Part shown: piece by piece, positions 62,613 through 64,000 of the stretch
How positions within the stretch are numbered: the first letter of the stretch is position 1
Layout: the number at the start of each line of letters is the position of its first letter
DNA from: Halocatena salina
GTDB taxonomy: Archaea; Halobacteriota; Halobacteria; Halobacteriales; Haloarculaceae
Direction: 5' to 3'
Assembly (NCBI RefSeq): GCF_023115355.1
Contig: NZ_CP096019.1
Span: 186,001-250,000, forward strand
Length of the DNA stretch: 64,000 nt
The notes under the pieces: model-generated
Seen by the model: the letters and a program-made list of their open reading frames with translations, nothing else
The model's database searches: none
What the model was told of the DNA's origin: nothing
Position numbers and translations under genes: made by a program

Positions 62613-63125
62613 ATGAAACAAGCAAACGAACGGGCAAGGCCGATACAGAAAGCATCATCGGAGATCGATTGGGAGTACACGTGTACGAACTGCAGTCGAG
62701 GATTCAACGCCTCGATGGCGCACCAGATCGTCATTTTGAATGAAAGTGAGGCTGAAGTGATGTGTTCGTGGTGCAAGCATACTGATACGTATTGGGCACC
62801 AAACGAAGAAGAAGTCGAACGGCCGCCAGCGATCGTCAATTACACAGTGGGAAAAGACAGTGAGGGGCGACCGATCGCGCGGTTGTTTTTCGAGAGTGGT
62901 GCATGGCTGCAGTACCGAAAGGCTGCGGATGAGTGGGTGTACGAAGAGATGTTTACTGCCGAGGGCGACGAGGTTGCCTCATTCAAAGTCGAATTCGACC
63001 AAGACGACTGCGACACTCCGAGGGAATATCTCCAGCGAGAGGTGGAACGATACGACAAATACACCGTTCGGGGATTGGGGATTCAGCGGCCCCACATTGC
63101 TACCGTTCTCATCGAGGGTTACTAA
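62613..63125 (+). CDS. Zinc-ribbon protein of unknown function
   Basis: This soluble 170-residue protein has a zinc ribbon (Cys24/Cys27, Cys51/Cys54: YTCTNCSRG and MCSWCKHTD), then a beta-rich domain (PIARLFFESGAWLQYRKA, SFKVEFDQDDCDTPREYL) and a final IATVLIEGY. The C-terminal part has the alternating pattern of a small beta barrel. No family was recognised. It is beside the XRE regulator, divergent from it across 225 AT-rich bases, so it could be a target. Confidence 0.7.
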   Translation: MKQANERARPIQKASSEIDWEYTCTNCSRGFNASMAHQIVILNESEAEVMCSWCKHTDTYWAPNEEEVERPPAIVNYTVGKDSEGRPIARLFFESGAWLQYRKAADEWVYEEMFTAEGDEVASFKVEFDQDDCDTPREYLQREVERYDKYTVRGLGIQRPHIATVLIEGY

Positions 63126-63202
63126 GTCGGTGGTGCCGTCAAGAATTATTAGAAAGACAATGTGAAGTTGCTCGAGCGAGCGAAATCGATGGCTGGCGAG
63201 TC

Positions 63203-64000
63203 TCACTCATAAATATCGTAGTGATCCAATATCCCCCGTGTAATCGTTTTTTGCCACTGAACTCGCGTGTTTTCGTTTACGCCTTCATAGGTTTCGATGA
63301 TAAACGAGGAGATTCCGGCATCGTAATCGGCCTTCTCGGACAGCAGTCCCGTCGGTGGGTGGTTCGGTCCGCTGATCCGTCCGTGACTGAACCGTAAACG
63401 CTTCTTGCCGATCGTCTTGTTGGCCCGTCTGATTCCCATTTGGGTGGCGTTGTGGGTGTCCGGCCGTCCCCGATGAAACACCCCCTGACCGACACCTGCG
63501 GGCGTTCCGCTGTTGATTCCTTTCGACTCGTGTAGGGTGATGAGTAGATCGGGATCCACAGCGGTAACAGCATCCCAGATGGATCGTGCCAACGCCGATC
63601 TCGGCTCCGACCCAACGGGAAACTTCCGGTTCAGGTTGCCTGAGGAGTTCTCTCGACTGTTTCGTTCGATGGCTTCGGGATTCGCTTCGGGAAGCACTAC
63701 TAACCGTCCGTAGTCCGGCGTCCACTCCGTGATGTTTTTGGCAGCGGTGATTCCGGCACGTTCATCGCCATGGATCCCACCTGCGATGAACGCCGTTCGT
63801 CCTTCGTTCTTACTGTCAGTTATAGCCACATCCAAAATATCAGTTATATCTGAAGTTCCGGTCGGAACGGGACTGGTCTGGTCTCCCATATCCCGGCGGG
63901 AACACGCGTTGGCCAGTTTTCCGCTGCGATTTTCCGCTGCCGACGCCTGGCCAATCCACGCAGCACTGGCGCTAACCGTCGTCATCGCGGCTAAAAACGA
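63203..64000 (-). CDS. Exported succinylglutamate desuccinylase/aspartoacylase-like protein, N-terminus cut
   Basis: The protein carries the zinc-binding GGIHGDERAG motif (His, Glu), a later LITLHESKG and HNATQMGIRRANKTIG, matching the AstE/AspA carboxypeptidase-like family. Just inside the right edge, the reading frame starts with SFLAAMTTVSASAAWIGQAS; the preceding codons are outside the window. This is a signal-peptide h-region and cleavage site, probably of Tat type, so the enzyme is likely extracellular. An internal ATG at 63985 is not the start. The substrate could be an N-acyl amino acid or a peptide. Confidence 0.85.
   Translation of the reverse strand, partial: SFLAAMTTVSASAAWIGQASAAENRSGKLANACSRRDMGDQTSPVPTGTSDITDILDVAITDSKNEGRTAFIAGGIHGDERAGITAAKNITEWTPDYGRLVVLPEANPEAIERNSRENSSGNLNRKFPVGSEPRSALARSIWDAVTAVDPDLLITLHESKGINSGTPAGVGQGVFHRGRPDTHNATQMGIRRANKTIGKKRLRFSHGRISGPNHPPTGLLSEKADYDAGISSFIIETYEGVNENTRVQWQKTITRGILDHYDIYE

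Noticed and set aside
1-64000. CRISPR array, complete insertion sequence, rRNA or replication origin
   Set aside because: No regularly spaced direct repeats, transposase, rRNA or orc1/cdc6 gene was found on reading through.

Overview
The window is chromosomal DNA of a halophilic archaeon (class Halobacteria). The evidence is acidic proteins, TATA boxes about 26-30 bases before leaderless starts, and archaeal or haloarchaeal genes: Rli1/ABCE1, SRP54, Sec61-beta, archaemetzincin, the archaeosine enzyme RaSEA, a FAU-1 RNA-binding protein, UPF0146/0200/0201 proteins, DUF5518 and DUF5694 proteins, a Zim-type CTAG methylase and MBF1. GC is high but not extreme, with AT-rich patches near 38.9-39.4 kb and 60.5-62.6 kb. 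The genus cannot be fixed from sequence alone.

Layout. 0-5.5 kb: carotenoid cyclase domain, triosephosphate isomerase, MBF1, a CDP-alcohol phosphotransferase/adenylate kinase/hisC operon and an AsnC-TRASH metal regulator. 5.6-13.9 kb: DUF5694 protein, an HTH gene without a start codon, an MFS transporter, a HisG-like paralogue, a PQQ-propeller lipoprotein, a coiled-coil protein and an UlaG-like hydrolase. 14-19.7 kb: a membrane spermidine-synthase-like/DUF2617/beta-helix cluster with a lipoprotein, then two MgtE half-transporters. 19.8-30 kb: CTAG methylase, SRP54, DnaK, HAD, UPF0146, archaemetzincin, Rli1 with an EMC6-like protein, thioredoxin and Sec61-beta. 30-37.3 kb: pdxT, a bifunctional nuclease, a frameshifted hisE, two GTPases (NOG1-like, EngB), SDR, GNAT, an ABC exporter and a HAD phosphatase. 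37.3-40.4 kb: a zinc-binding protein, a hairpin-rich leader and a two-gene accessory island (HEAT protein plus a compositionally mixed zinc-ribbon protein). 40.4-50 kb: FAU-1, riboflavin synthase, PrsW, a UPF0200/0201 pair, tRNA-Arg(TCT), M29 aminopeptidase, threonine aldolase and phosphodiesterase. An inverted pair of palindromic intergenic elements sits between the aminopeptidase and the aldolase. 50-60.5 kb: CDF transporter, sensor histidine kinase, NhaC antiporter, RaSEA, a 1231-residue HTH/NTPase/TPR protein and purS-purQ. 60.5-64 kb: an AT-rich stretch with a B3/B4-domain protein, an XRE regulator, a zinc-ribbon protein and a secreted aspartoacylase-like protein cut by the window edge.

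Most genes are housekeeping, in short operons with 1-17 base overlaps. The most unusual items are the disrupted hisE, the giant FilR1-type regulator fused to a STAND-like ATPase and TPR array, the HisG-like paralogue, the SpeE-like envelope cluster beside split MgtE proteins, the mixed-composition zinc-ribbon protein and the inverted intergenic element pair. No CRISPR array, complete insertion sequence, rRNA or replication origin was seen.
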